NCBI GenBank assembly: GCA_963969495.1
Contig: OZ018318.1
Location: 95,075,413 to 95,139,412 of the forward strand
Source of the DNA: Ceratothoa steindachneri
Taxonomy: Eukaryota; Arthropoda; Malacostraca; Isopoda; Cymothoidae
Length of the DNA: 64,000 nucleotides
Direction of reading: 5' to 3'
In this document: piece after piece, positions 1 through 11,659 of the stretch
Layout of the letters: each line of letters opens with the position of its first letter
Numbering within the stretch: position 1 is the first letter of the stretch
Notes under the pieces: generated by a model
Seen by the model: the letters and a program-made list of their open reading frames with translations, nothing else
The model's database searches: none
What the model was told of the DNA's origin: nothing
Position numbers and translations under genes: made by a program

Positions 1-1060
1 TCTAATAAAGCATTTTCTCCGTGTACAGCACAAATATCGTGACGAGATTTGGCTGCGTTTGCATTGTTCCCGTCTCGATTGAAAATGAATAACAAGTTTC
101 GAAAATATGCCTTTCTTTCAACATTACATTCCATTTTCAGGGTACAGAACAAAAATTAAATTAACACAACTTTTAAATAAACTGTAATGACTTATTACTC
201 AACTTATTGCTCCTACCTCATCCTCTTCTCTGGAAATACCCATGGAGTCACTCTATTTTCAGAGAAATGACAGTTTCCCCTTTCCTATTACAGGGAACTG
301 GCAAGAGTGTTAGCAAGCGGCTCAAAATCGACTGCTCCTGGTAGGGGCGACTTCATAAGGTGACGAGGAAGACGAGGCACATAAGGCCATGCCCCCTGCA
401 GCAATATATTTTGATATTACTCTAAAGATAACATCACCTTAAAAATGACCGAGACCTGTTCGAACGTGACATGGTCCTCAAGTTGGTGCGTGCCCAGTGG
501 TATCGCTAGCTTGTGAAAGCATTCGTGCCACTAGCGCTGAGGGGCTACCACTGCCACTGATTCGCCCATACCAATCGTTCGCTAGAAGTGCAAAATGGGG
601 CTTATACGATGTTTGTGTAAGTCGCTAGAAGATCGTACACGATTTGTCCCTATCGTGCATAAACAAGTGTGTCAATTCCGGAGAACCGATCCCTGCCTCC
701 TCGAAGAAATATGAGTCGTATCTTCTGGAGAAGGAAAGCCTTGACGCTGAGGCGACGGATTGTCTCCAATTTGACGAGGGGCTAAGAACGTGCTTCTGTT
801 GTCCACGGCACTGACTTGGACGTCTAATACGTTAATTTTGTAACATACACCCTCTGCTCCTCGTGCCTACAAGCTTACGAGAAAACTCGTAACTGTGCCC
901 CTTTGCAACCCTTCTGCAGTTCCTACTCACCCAATAGGCTCCACTACTAGAGTTGGCGGCACACAGGGTTCATACTAAGCCTCAACTTACTTGGGGTTTT
1001 CCCGCTCTTCCCCAGCATATGCGTTTCCCGTAAGGCTAAACGGCCGTACGTATCCACCGT
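1..1060. other. No gene recognised
   Basis: I see no convincing open frame, RNA gene or repeat in this kilobase. Base composition is more balanced from about 450 onward than in most of the window, which often marks transposon-derived DNA, but no protein motif supports a family. Confidence 0.5.
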
Positions 1061-1064
1061 GTTG

Positions 1065-1793
1065 TTAGATTAACAGGAGGCAAAACCCCTGAAGGTGGTC
1101 GTGAGGCCGTATTCCGGGGTTCTTAAAGCTCTCCAACCCCAAATAAAGAGAGCAGCAAAGGAGGGACGGTTCCAGTGCCCCCCCCCCAGGAAAGGCTGGG
1201 TGGCTTGGCGACTGTCTATCCTTCCAAGGAAGGACCGCCGTCTCTAAGGCCGACCTGCCCTCCGATGGTTTCGAGGAGCAGGGAGGCAAAGATTCACAGA
1301 GCGTGCCCAACCTTCCCATATAAGTCTTCGAAAGTGACAGAGTATTCAGCGCCTTTTTCTGCAAACAGCGTCTGGAGATTTGCATCCAAGAAGCGTACGG
1401 CCATTCCCGTGAGGAACTTCTCTTCGAATAGTTGTCCCGTTTCTTCTTTGAGCTAGTCATGGATGGAATAATACTTCAATTGCATTTAAGCGGTCATCGA
1501 GTCAACTGGGAGGAGTTGGAATGACTAGTCTATTCCCGTTCCCAGTTCGCTATCCTTTTTTTCAGATGACTATGATTGGCGCATGAATCTGCCTACTCTT
1601 TTTAAATGCTCTGGAATTTGAACCATATACAGTCCTTATTAAAGACTACTTGATCAATTTCAGGGATCAGGTCCTTGCCGACTTGATCCACGGGCCGGAG
1701 ATGGGTATCCTGAATGTGGATGAGTTTTCGCATTATCCCCAGAGAATAGCTTCTTTTCCTGTCTTGATGTATACCTTTGCTCTCCGGAACCAA
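1065..1793 (-). pseudogene. Unrecognised protein-coding remnant
   Basis: Two minus-strand stretches read like real protein. One (1602-1793) has an even amino-acid mix and contains HIQDTHLRPVDQVGK. The other lies at about 1305-1460 in a frame different from the longest open one; it reads from LKEETGQLFEEKFL through FLDANLQTLFAEKG to a stop near 1305. They lie in the order expected of a single protein read right to left, with stops and frameshifts between them. I do not recognise the family. Acidic and aromatic residues at natural frequency argue for ancient coding DNA, not a chance frame. Candidates are a retroelement gag, a large DNA element, or a host pseudogene. The plus-strand frame at 1175-1456 is treated as a shadow. 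Confidence 0.3.
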
Positions 1794-1799
1794 GTGCCC

Positions 1800-2266
1800 T
1801 GTCCGGCTTCAGCTTAGCTTCTTATCCTTTCTGAGAGCCTGTTTTCACCCTACTTCCTCACTATCCCTACAACCTCTCCAACAACTTTTTTTGGTTGGGT
1901 TTTAATTTCATAGGGTAAAAGCCGACCAGCTTCTTTTCACCCAACTATCCCGGATCAGGGGTGATGGGAGAGGGAACAACGTTTCCTCACCTTTGAGCTC
2001 CAGCCTGATGTGGGATTTTTTAAAAACCTGTTTCATTCCCACCCACACCTCCCTCATATCCCCTTTCTTCCTCCTTTAAATCTCTATCAATTTTCCGCCG
2101 AGCCCAGGGTTTTGCGGCCATGCTGATGGGCTACCAGGCCACTTGACGGGAGGAGTGGCCTCAAATAGTGGCCGTTGGCGTTGCCGGCCCTTTACTCACC
2201 CCTGACAGAGCGGGCTACTGCGTGGGATGATGAGCGTTTGTGTCCCGTGCTGAAAAAAGGATCACT
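1800..2266. other. Probable 5' leader of the downstream LINE
   Basis: This stretch has no coding signal. From about 2090 it becomes GC-rich and runs into the ATG at 2267, as a LINE 5' untranslated region would. The exact 5' end of the element cannot be placed. Confidence 0.3.
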
Positions 2267-3945
2267 ATGCCCAATGATAAATTAAAAAAAATACTCTTTT
2301 ACCGTTTCCCAGACCATCGCGGAGCCGATGGTCTGAAAATAGATCTCTGCCCCTGTGCTTTCTCAGGGTACTTTCCAAATTTCTCTTCCCGGAGAGGAGG
2401 CCTACCTTTATGCTTTGCCTACGGGTGCAGTGGACCTCCCATTACCTCGTTCTCTGGAGGCACCCTTGGGTGCCTCCCTCTTTCCAGTGGCAGTCCCTCC
2501 TTTCTTTCACAAGAGACTGCCAAGAAAGCACGCAGGTGGATGAAAACTGACCGCTCCAGGTTGGAGCTCGTCGATAGGGCCAACGCCCTAAGAGGGTCAA
2601 GGTATGGCAGGGTCCGTTGGTCCTTACCCCATAACATCATACACTCGTGCGTTAAGAGCCTAGAGGGGGTCACTATACTTGTCCCCCTTTCTTCCTCGAC
2701 GGATTCTAGTTCGCTGGCATTAGGTAAAAAAGATACCCCGAATGAGATCTGTGTGTGTGGAGGCCCCCCTGAGGTGGACATGGTCCCTAAGATAACCCCG
2801 CCTCAGACGGTGGGATTTTTCATGGGGCTGAACCCTGGTTCGGTGCCAAGCACAGAACCAGTCTCCGCCCCTTTTGCAAGCTCCTCCTCACACGGCTCGC
2901 GACCACTGAGGCCTCACAAGTAGAGGAGGGATCTCGTCCCCCGGTTGTTACTCATATGATAGGCATGACCTTCTCCATTTCAGAGAACGATCTTGCTGAG
3001 TCCGGCAATGTGGCCTAGCGGCTCCGGTCGGCGGAAGGGGGGCGAACGAGTTCATTCCCTGCCTTCCTCTCTTAAAAAGAAAGAAAAAAAAAAGAAGACA
3101 AAAGAGACTCGGGCCTCCTCTCGTTCCGCGGGGGCTGTGTGGGCTGTGGGGGCAGCGGGGACGGATGGGGCTGCGGCCGTTTAGGTATGTGACCAAGCAA
3201 AGATCAACACGTCCAGTTCCGTTGCTCCGCGGGCTGGGGAGTCCGAGATGAAGATCAGAACTGCGCAGAGCGGAGCCTCGATTACGCCGGGACCCCTAAT
3301 TCAGAGGCTACCTGGCGTTTTCGAGCCTGCTGGTTTCAAACTTTTGCTTGTTATTCGCTCCACTAATGGCTGCATATTGGCTAAAGGCAACATGATCTAT
3401 CAGATGAGAGCTCTAGCTACTGTGATTGGTCGAGAGCCGGAGGTGACGCGTTTGTCGAATGGGACTGTTTTGGCGAATGCATCGAATCCCTCAGAGCCGG
3501 CCATAGTTAGTCTCCTTCGGAGACTTGATGGCACACCTGTGAGTGTGACACTGCACTCTTTGTTTATGTGAGGGCGAAGGAGAAGACACTGTGATGCAGA
3601 GACACAAAGCCGCGTTGCCGAGTATTGTGAAGATCTCCATAGATGAAAAAGCCCGCTCAGTGGTTACAGAAGGTGCCGAGACTGCTGGAGAAGCCTTCTC
3701 TTTGTTTTTTCAGCGACTTAATGCTGACTGAAGTGTACCTGCCCACGGAGGGTAAAATACCGGTTCTACGAGAAAACTTCAAGACCCCATCACAGGCTAC
3801 GTTCTTGGACCTTGAGCTTATTGAACTCAAGGCCTTGCATCGCTTCCTTATCATGAGTGGATTGAGGAAGGACAATCTATCCACGGTGGAAATGTGGTCT
3901 CGGCTATATGTCTGCTCCTTCTACACGAGTGCAATGAGTGAATGA
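2267..3945 (+). pseudogene. LINE ORF1 (gag-like) pseudogene
   Basis: ORF1 of a non-LTR retrotransposon encodes an RNA-binding protein that packages the element's RNA. The likely start is the ATG at 2267 (MPNDK). A proline-rich N-terminal part is spread over two frames (2355-2543 and 2240-2923), so a frameshift is present. The best-supported piece is 3248-3571: it ends with RLSNGTVLANASN, then SLLRRLDGTPVSVTLHSLF. This matches the usual gag-like pattern in which a residue string like 'RLxxGxLLVEVA' is followed by 'lxGxPVxVxxHxxLN'. Downstream, 3574-3720 continues in another frame with RHKAALPSIVKI, also typical of this tail. No endonuclease or RT follows, so the copy is truncated at its 3' side. 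The family assignment is from pattern memory. Confidence 0.5.
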
Positions 3946-4149
3946 CGCTTTAACTTTAATCTGAGGTACGAGTGCCTTCAGTTTGATAACTATACATAAG
4001 AAGACATCCATTTGCCCATCTTTGTCTGTTAATGAACACCTCCTCGCCTTTAGGGAACGATAATATATAATGAGGACGGGAGGATGATGAAATAAATCCA
4101 GCACACCACAAGAAAAACAAAACAGAATAATTTTTTCTCCGGAAAAAGT
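3946..4149. other. Unassigned, possibly SINE body
   Basis: No gene. This lies immediately downstream (on the minus strand) of the tRNA-like SINE head and may be its tail or unique flank. No poly(A) tail is visible to define the end. Confidence 0.3.
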
Positions 4150-4290
4150 TATTTCCTAATTTAAAAACATCCATACTCAGTTGGGATTCGAACCAAGTAC
4201 ACTCAGGCACCAAACAACCACCTTGATCTCAATTAAAGTAATCATTTAACGATCGGCTACACGGAAACCCCCAAATCTTCCGGAGGGTGC
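4150..4290 (-). repeat. tRNA-derived SINE head
   Basis: On the minus strand a perfect RNA polymerase III B box, GGTTCGAATCCC, lies at 4183-4194. An A-box-like TAGCCGATCGTTAA lies upstream at 4246-4259. The roughly 50-nt gap between them is a little longer than in a real tRNA, and the flanks do not pair as an acceptor stem, so this is a tRNA-derived SINE and not a functional tRNA. SINEs are transcribed by Pol III and moved by a partner LINE. No second copy was found in the window, so the 3' boundary is a guess. Confidence 0.6.
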
Positions 4291-4477
4291 CTTAAAAGCT
4301 TATATACTCGTATATATGGGTTTGGGGACATAATGGTTTAGTTTAGTCTTTATCTCTGCACATTTTATTTATAATATTTAGTATTTTAATATTATTTTTG
4401 TTAGTTCTATTATTGTTTTATATGAATTGAGTCTATAATCTGTATGATTATTCATCTTTTCTTTTCATTCTCTTTTT
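4291..4477. other. AT-rich spacer
   Basis: Low-complexity AT-rich sequence. No gene seen. Confidence 0.4.
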
Positions 4478-4600
4478 AGGTATGGCATAAAGCTCGTTCT
4501 GGCATGCAATGCGGACACGCATTATATGTACCATGTGATGCTATATCTCGTGAAGGGCACCATCTTTGTTCTTCAGGGTAATTTTCCGATTTCTAGTGCT
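4478..4600 (+). pseudogene. piggyBac-like transposase fragment
   Basis: The frame beginning YGIKLVLACNADTHYMYHVM resembles the DDE-domain strand of piggyBac transposases, where a 'gIKlw.lcDs.tgY.l...vY.gK' segment carries a catalytic Asp. Here the Asp position reads Asn (CNADT). The segment is preceded by a pyrimidine-rich run ending in TTTTTAG, which looks like a 3' splice site. Only about 40 residues can be followed. It could be a tiny transposon scrap or an exon captured from one. Confidence 0.35.
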
Positions 4601-7600
4601 CGTTACTAGATAATAAACACTGGAGTGATTATTTATTTCCCTATTGTTTTGAAAGCACTTAACTCAGGCTCTAACACTTTAGATCTACACAGTGGAATTT
4701 ATGACTAGCCGATCGGGCTAGCCTTCAATTGGCATCGTAAATTGATGCCTTGTTGTGTACCTTGGATTTATTGAATCAGCGTTGAACTTTCTAACATCAA
4801 TTAACCATAGAACCTCCGAGTCAACGTTAATTAGATGGTCCTGTAGCGAAAGACGGTCTTCTGTATCTTAATAGAGCAGATACTACGTGGCAGCCATAGA
4901 TTTTGCGTCTGATTCCAAGCGCATAAATTGTCTTCGGTAACACTAGAAGTCTATAAGTTTGCTTATCTTTTGGTATCGACAAAATCCTGCACCATGTAAT
5001 AGAATTAAGAAAAATCAGGATACGCATTCCATCGCAAGGCCATTCAACTGACCCGTAGAAACTTGGAGTATTACTGATTCCTTAATATCCTCTTCTACTT
5101 CGCTTGAAAATTATGGAAATGGATTTACAACATCAGAGGTAAATATATTGGCCACGCTGCTTCGGCTTTGATTGTATTTGTTTTAACTGTTTTATCTTGC
5201 CATACGATCACCGCAACACCCTGGCCAATCATCATTACTGTATAGGCAGCACAGCCAGCTATTGAAAGAAGATTTAGCCTTTAAAGTTTATCAGGAGTCT
5301 CATTGCCTAAATTTCAACAAGACCCCCAAGCAATAGATAAGATAATCTATTTACGATTTCAAAAATGCGTGCGGCCCTTTCTCGATGTACAGTGATGTCC
5401 TCTCGGTTAAATGAAATCGATTATGACCTCTCATGTCATATCTCTCGCAGCACCGATCTATTTAAAACAAAATTTTATAAACTTATTTGTTTTGGAGGGT
5501 TTAATCTCGCTTCTTTCGGATAAGAAGATTTTGCCCTTCATTAGAATCAGCCTAGATAGTTATAATTTAGATAGCAGCCTATCCCCCTCACAAGCTTCCT
5601 GAACAATCTACTAAAGAAAATGATTATCGGGATGGGGGACTAGTTTTTAGAAGTAAATAATCTCCTTTATCCCTCGCCATGAAGTTTTTCTAAACACTAT
5701 AAATATATTACAGGTTATCAGCTTTTGCGCTTTGAGACAACAATTTGACAAGCTTTGCACAGACATCATATTCCAAACATATATTTCGAAATCGAGAAAG
5801 CTTACGCAACTAAATGGTGATAGGGTATCTTTCAACAAATAGAGGTTCGATGTAGGCATCTTTTCAGCTAACTTTTCTTCACCGGAAGTTTTAAAGGTCG
5901 GACACTGGAAACCTTGGAAATTATGGAGGCAAGAAGAAGATCTTGATCAGGGAAATGTCATTTGTTTCATTTGTTTTGTTATCGCCATTATTAATTCTTT
6001 TTATACCCTCGCAGTGGGTGTTTTGATACCTTTTTCGTATGCAATTTCGCACCCCTGTGGAGATGTCTTCACAGCTTTCTTCAGCCAGCTTCACGCCGTC
6101 TACAATTGGTTATTGACATGGTGTCCTAAGGTACAACTTCCGAAGACTTCAACTTCTCTGTAACTAAGAAGAATGCTGTGCATTTTTTTACTAGGGAACA
6201 GGTGCGCAATTCCCGCACCACAAAAAACACCTAATCTTCTGCAATATAATGAAATGAAACTCGGTGACCAGGTTGAAATTTTAGGTATGACTTTTGACTC
6301 GATAAATTAACACCATTAACCCCATTTACATCTAATTAAGAACGATTGTTTTGAGACCAATTTCTTTATGGAAGGTTTTGACTCACCAAATCGTGTAGTA
6401 ATAGACGGACCTTGTGAATGTTTTACGCCACGTTTTGACTATCAAAACTGGATGAATGCCAGGACTACTATTAAGTATCAGCAACGGTTCTAAGATTGTT
6501 AGACCCCATTCGTCACAGATAAGATTGATTTTCTATTGGCATCAAGCATACTTCCGCTGGAATATACGTTTCTCTTTTAAGTTGTGGTTTGCTTCTTTCT
6601 TTTCTATCATATAATATAGATGTCTGAGATACATCTTTTTCACTTAATAGATGCCATCTTTGAAGTGGTCACTTTTTGGCTTCCACAAGAGCACCATTTG
6701 AATAGAGTGAAATCAAACAATGCCTAGGCTATTGGGACTTAAGTTAGGTGGACAATTTCTATTGCTCGGTATCCACTCAATAAGTTTGTAATTGCATATG
6801 GCACCTAAGTATATACCTATATCCGCGGTTAATGAAGTTTCCATTTCTTGAAGTTCTGTCTCTCATACCACCCTCTGGCCCATTTAATCTACATTACTGG
6901 CTCTAAGTCATACTTACCCTGCCATTTTATCTATGTTATCATTCCAACCGATCATAGAGTTTTTTATATTCTCGTCGACAAGTTTTCTTCTCTCATCCTC
7001 TAATAGAAAAAATCACGCGTGGCTCATTTAAAATGCAACCAAATAAAGTGTCCGTATGTTGGGTCCTGAGTCACATCGGAATTCCTTGAACAAGCAAGGG
7101 GAACACGATGTTGATTGGTCGCTCATGATATCTTGGTAGCTTCAAGAGTGGAATATAGATGCTTTTCTTCATTATCCTGGAATATGCTTGTGATTTTTGT
7201 AAGATTGAGAAGTCTCGCTTCATTGAGATGGCTCTATGCAGCCAACCAATTGGCTTTACCCGAGAGGCCATCATTATTTATCTTCTATTGAAAGCCCAAT
7301 TGCATTCCAAAGTGCACTTATTGCAATGAAATTTTCACGATCACCCGCATCCTCGTTGACGCTCCCAACATTTTGAGAATTTATGCAGCTTGATTAGCGT
7401 CATTATCAAATCTCCCTCGTCCCTTGCGTTTCCGAAGACTTTAGGCAGAGGAAACTTTTTGCACCTTTTCTCTCATAATTTTCTGCCCTCAGTCGAGAAA
7501 GCTTTCTTTTTTTAATTTTAACCAGAAGTTTTTACTAGTTTTAATTGTTTAACCTGTGATGTCGATGGGAATGTGTCATAATATTTATGTTTTTACTGCT

Positions 7601-7758
7601 GCTAGCAAAAGTCCAAAGAAACTTGGTGGCTGCAAAATAGATTTCTAAATTTATATGATTAATTGCGGTGAACTTGATCCTTTGTAACAATGGACCTTTG
7701 AAGAATCACAATATCCTGAAAAGTTTTTTAAACAATTTATTAGATAGAGTTTAATTTC
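4601..7758. other. No gene recognised (3.2 kb)
   Basis: AT-rich DNA with only short frames on either strand. I see no transposase, RT, repeat or RNA signature. Frames at 4827-5027, 5411-5602, 5647-5859 and 7071-7274 have no recognisable motif and are about the length expected by chance. Confidence 0.5.
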
Positions 7759-8977
7759 GGCCAAAAGTTAAGGGTCACTTGGAAAAAATGAACTCTCAAT
7801 CAAAGTGTTTGTGTTTAATAGACTGTTGATGGGCTAAGAGTAACTACATATGATCATAAATGATTGAAACAATCAACGGTCAACATGGCGACGTGTGAGA
7901 GACGACCGGTGTCCTGTGATGGAAAACAAAGGATTGTGTGCCTTCAACAAGGGGGTAAGTCAAATTCTGTGATAACACCTACTGTATGAAAGTCTAGAAG
8001 TGTTGGCTAACAAAATGTAGCTCGTTTGAAGTCGCCAGGATCGATAGATGCTAAACTAAAAACCGGTAGACCTCGTAAAACGTCACCAAGACAGGATCTT
8101 ATTATGGCTAGAATGACACTGAATGATAAGTTTAAGAGTACTGCTGAGATATCCCACGAGTTCAGCGCCACCTCCGAAGACAACTTATCTTGCAGTTTCC
8201 CGGAGGTTACGAGGTTCTAGGTTGCTTGCTCGACCACGGGCAAAGAAACATTTGATCTATAGGAAGAATCAAAGAGCCCGTTTTCGTTACGATCACGAAC
8301 ATGTCGTTTAGAAAGAAGAACAGTCGGGCAGGTTAATTTTAGCGATGATTCGAAGTTTAATGCGATTGGTTCCGATGGCGAAATGTACATCCGACAAAGA
8401 TATGGCAAAAAGTTATTTTGTACATGTGTGAAGAAGATATTGAAATATGTAGGAGGCAATATAATGGTATGAGGAGTGATCTCTGCGGCTGGTCCTGGTC
8501 CACTTATTCGCCTACAAAGAACTTTGAATGTTGAAAATTACAAACAGATTCTTATACAGCATGCCCTTCTACATCTCCGATCCTCGTTAGTTCAACCCCC
8601 TTTCTTCGTTCAGGACAACCCTCCTGGCCACACTGTGAAGCGAGAAAAAGATTTTTTGACTGATAAAGGGGTTGGTCTCATGGACTGGCCACCTATAAAT
8701 CCCAATCTCAACACTATAGAAAACGTTTGGAAGATTATTGGAGATGTGCCGCGAAGGAGAAATCCAAAAAAACAAAATGAACTCTGGGAATTATTAAAGA
8801 AACGAATGGAACTATATTACCATATCATTTTGGAGGCAATTAATTCAGTCCTGTGGTAATAGATGTTGGTAGGTTAGGGCTAGTGAAGGGATGTTCACAA
8901 AATATTTAAGAGTAAAGGTTTAATTTTTGTTCTTCCATTTTACATTGTTTTTCTATGTAACACTTAACTTTTAGCCA
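7759..8977 (+). mobile_element. Tc1-family DNA transposon, inactive
   Basis: About 1.2 kb, the usual Tc1 length. The 5' end carries GGCCAAAAGTTAAG (from 7759) and the 3' end carries CTTAACTTTTAGCC (8963-8976). These are near-perfect reverse complements and are the surviving core of the terminal inverted repeats. They enclose a degraded transposase. The outermost bases and the expected TA target duplication are too eroded to assign. Confidence 0.8.
7885..8859 (+). pseudogene. Tc1 transposase pseudogene
   Basis: Tc1 transposases cut and paste the element at TA sites using a paired-type helix-turn-helix and a DD34E catalytic core. The start is the ATG at 7885, followed by GKQRIVCLQQGGKS, the first helix region. 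GRPRKTSPRQD (about 8056) is the hallmark linker before the second helix-turn-helix. FSDDSKF (about 8338) holds the first Asp. A stop at 8470-8472 replaces the Trp of the usual VMVWG motif. Then come GVISAAGPGPLIRLQ, VQDNPPGHT with the second Asp, and NPNLNTIENVWK with the catalytic Glu. At least two frameshifts (near 8000 and 8200) and the stop make it dead. About 325 residues in total, near the family's 340. Confidence 0.85.
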
Positions 8978-9197
8978 TGCCATCTGGAAGATAGTTTATT
9001 TCTCTCTAACTGACGGAATATTCAATCAATTCTTTTGCAACTTTTACGAAAGATACATAGATATTAGATATATCAAAATATGTGTCTAATATATAGTCTC
9101 GATGCTTTATTAAACTTCTATAATAAATATTTAAATACACTTGTTCTTACTGACCCTTATATTATGGAAACTAGTATAACTATGTTCATACGAATTC

Positions 9198-9198
<1 letters not shown>

Positions 9199-9243
<45 letters not shown>
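9199..9243. repeat. (TA)n microsatellite
   Basis: About 22 uninterrupted TA dinucleotides. The YIYIYI translation across it is an artefact. Confidence 0.95.
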
Positions 9244-9246
<3 letters not shown>

Positions 9247-9381
9247 GATAGTAAATATATATGACTATGTGAAGTTAGTTTGAGAGATAAAAGGTCGGAA
9301 TTATATTTTGTGATGTATGACTTTCCAATCAGTAGTAGATAGATCCTTTGCTATAAAAGCGTTGTTTTCTCTTTTAAGATC

Positions 9382-9384
<3 letters not shown>

Positions 9385-9417
<33 letters not shown>
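9385..9417. repeat. (TA)n microsatellite
   Basis: Short pure TA tract, about 16 units. Confidence 0.9.
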
Positions 9418-9422
<5 letters not shown>

Positions 9423-10543
9423 ATTCTATCCATCCTACCCTAACAAAACCCGACAAAGTTAGCTAGCTTTCGTCCGTTCATCCTTTGTCAGGCACCGGGA
9501 TAGTTGGCGTTCACTACTCTCTCTTGGCTCCCATTGGGATGGTGTGTTTTCCTTTATCTTTACTTTTTACACCTCAAAGAAGTTACCATTTGTTGCTTGG
9601 GCAAACTTACTGCTCCTAAAATGCGATGATTTCTTGCCCATAGCACCTCATGTCTCCAAAGCCTACATAAGTATCTGCAGCTATTTTTCTTCCACACAAT
9701 TTCACTTTCCCTAGCCTCACCGCTCTTTAAAGATCCTCCCTTACAAACTTTTTGCATGATGTGCCCATGTTGGTATAAAGCAGTACTTTTTAGGTAAATT
9801 GCACCAATTTCTTCTTTTAATTAATTGCTGGCAGAGGATCTTGAACTAAAATTAGGTTAATAATATCTTCCAAGGTTGATGCATCTATAAGTTGAAGATG
9901 TGTAGCCAAAATAAGAAGCTATAAACCAATTAGCTATGTTAATACTCAACACACAAGTAAGAACTTAATTCCACTCCAACCTAAATATATGCCAGCTGAC
10001 CTTAAGTTTTCTTGGGCTGTTTATCATTACAACATGCAATAGATACTTGCACAAGTAGGTGTATTGGAACATCTAAAGATAACCTCTCCCATGTATTTGT
10101 GGGGGTGATTAACTCGACGTGGAAGAAGTTTGAGTCACATCATCAGGTGAGAAGAGTTGATGTAACTTATCCTCAAGTAGGGCTGAGCAGGGGAGGTGGA
10201 GGAGATTTAGGGTAGCTACAAAATATCATCGAACAAACTTAAATATTAAAAAGAAATAATATCAACACAGCATTCACCTATTCTCCGTTCACTAAAATAC
10301 ATAAAGCAAAACAATGTTAGAAAAACAAAACACAACTTGTTTTCATCTAATTAATCCTTATTATTATACAAATACAGAAGTTTCCAATTGAAAGGACAAG
10401 CCTAGAAGACTAAGTGTGGTTCCATAGGGAAAGATACTTCAAGAAAAGAAAAAAAAGAGTGGTAAAAAAGAAACCATATTAAAAGAAAATATGTTGAAAC
10501 AAAGTAAAACCATATTAAAAATATTTCAAAACAAAGTCATTGC

Positions 10544-10920
10544 TTAAATAATAAATATATTTACTTTAGATTTAAACAACGTAATATCAGATGCTGATAC
10601 ACATTCTTCTGGCAGCTCATTCTATTCCTTGCAAATATTTAGAACGAAACAGCGAAGTAAATTGAGTTGTATTACATTTAACAACAGAAAACGCTTTGCT
10701 GTTCCTATTAATAATGATGTTATTAGAGTGACGTGTAAATCGAACTGCTGTAAAAGGCTGAAGCAGAGCAGGATGGAGTGAATGTTCATTATTATATAAA
10801 ATCTTAAATAAAATAAATAATGACCCCGCCAATCTACGTTTCTGTAAGTCATTATTTAGATTGGCCAACAGGAAGTTAATATTATTGATTGCTCCGTTGA
10901 AGAGGGCCGAAATCAACACT
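10544..10920 (-). pseudogene. LINE ORF2 C-terminal tail
   Basis: The tail contains LQKRRLAGSLFILFKILYN, a run of short residues around RFTRHSNN, NTTQFTSLFRSKYL, then WNELPE-like ELPEECVSASD and a final FKSKVN before the stop. This is the usual end of LINE ORF2 ('RR.ASL.LFYKI...FSRSFIPRTARLWNSLP...FK..V'). The Trp before ELPE is replaced by a stop. It follows the RT palm at 11692 once insert A is skipped. Confidence 0.7.
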
Positions 10921-11655
10921 AACCCTGCGTTCCAACCTTATCCTAGAATTTATGGACCTTGAAAACCCCGAGGAAGAATTGATACGATTTGATATACAGT
11001 CCTTTATTTCACCAAAAAATACAGTGGTAATTACAGTTTATATTTACCTAAAAAAATAAACACCGGTGCACATTCAAATAAATAATCTATACAAATTAAA
11101 CTTCTCCAACCGAAAACAAAATAAAATACGACAGGCGCAGAGAAAAAATTTACACAACCCAAACAAGGTCCACACAACAAAACCAAAAAAACAACACTCT
11201 AACGAAAAGGGGCACGGGACTATTACTTGTGCGCTGGGGGAGGGGGGGGGGGTAGTAGAAGTCAATAAAAAAAAGGGACAGGCTCGTCAGCCAATGCAGG
11301 TGGGCCGTGCAGGTAACGCCCTCCGTTTCAGGGCTGGGCTGGGCGGAACATTTGCCTCAGGGATTCCTCTCACTCTCTGAGGACACATGATGCAATACTA
11401 AGTGTAATATCCTAATGCGCTGCACAACCAATTCCAATTCACAAATTTTTAAATATTTACTCTTGTATTTATGAATTGTCTATAAAAAATATATCTCTGA
11501 AAAGTGAATACAATCGGTTATTATTCGTATTCATAATCTAAAAAAATTGGAAGGCAAATTATACCCACACACTCACACAGGGGTAGGGAAAGGTATATGA
11601 AAATGGAGGTTGGAGAATGACCCTACAGTCACACACACACACCTCTTTTCCACAT
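10921..11655 (-). repeat. Insert A: LTR-like sequence in the LINE
   Basis: About 0.73 kb interrupts ORF2 between the palm and the tail. In the minus orientation it starts near TGTGGAAAAGAGG and later has GAAATAAAGGACTG, with a poly(A) signal at about 11002-11010. It ends near TTGGAACGCAGGG, reminiscent of an LTR edge next to a primer-binding site. It has no coding potential, a GC-rich central block (11215-11380) and a CA tract near 11630. A solo LTR is the simplest reading. Target duplications were not identified. Confidence 0.4.
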
Positions 11656-11659
11656 TGTG

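Larger units (their letters stand above)
8978..10543. other. Intergenic with two (TA)n tracts
   Basis: No gene. It holds pure (TA)n at about 9199-9243 and 9385-9417, plus a C/T-rich patch near 9430-9560. The frame at 10012-10215 has no motif. The part just left of 10544 is the 3' flank or untranslated region of the minus-strand LINE. Confidence 0.5.

Noticed and set aside
2419..2781. Minus-strand 120-residue frame
   Set aside because: It overlaps the plus-strand LINE ORF1 region and has no motif.
4183..4259. Functional tRNA gene
   Set aside because: The A-to-B box distance is too long and no acceptor or anticodon stem pairs, so it was called a SINE head.
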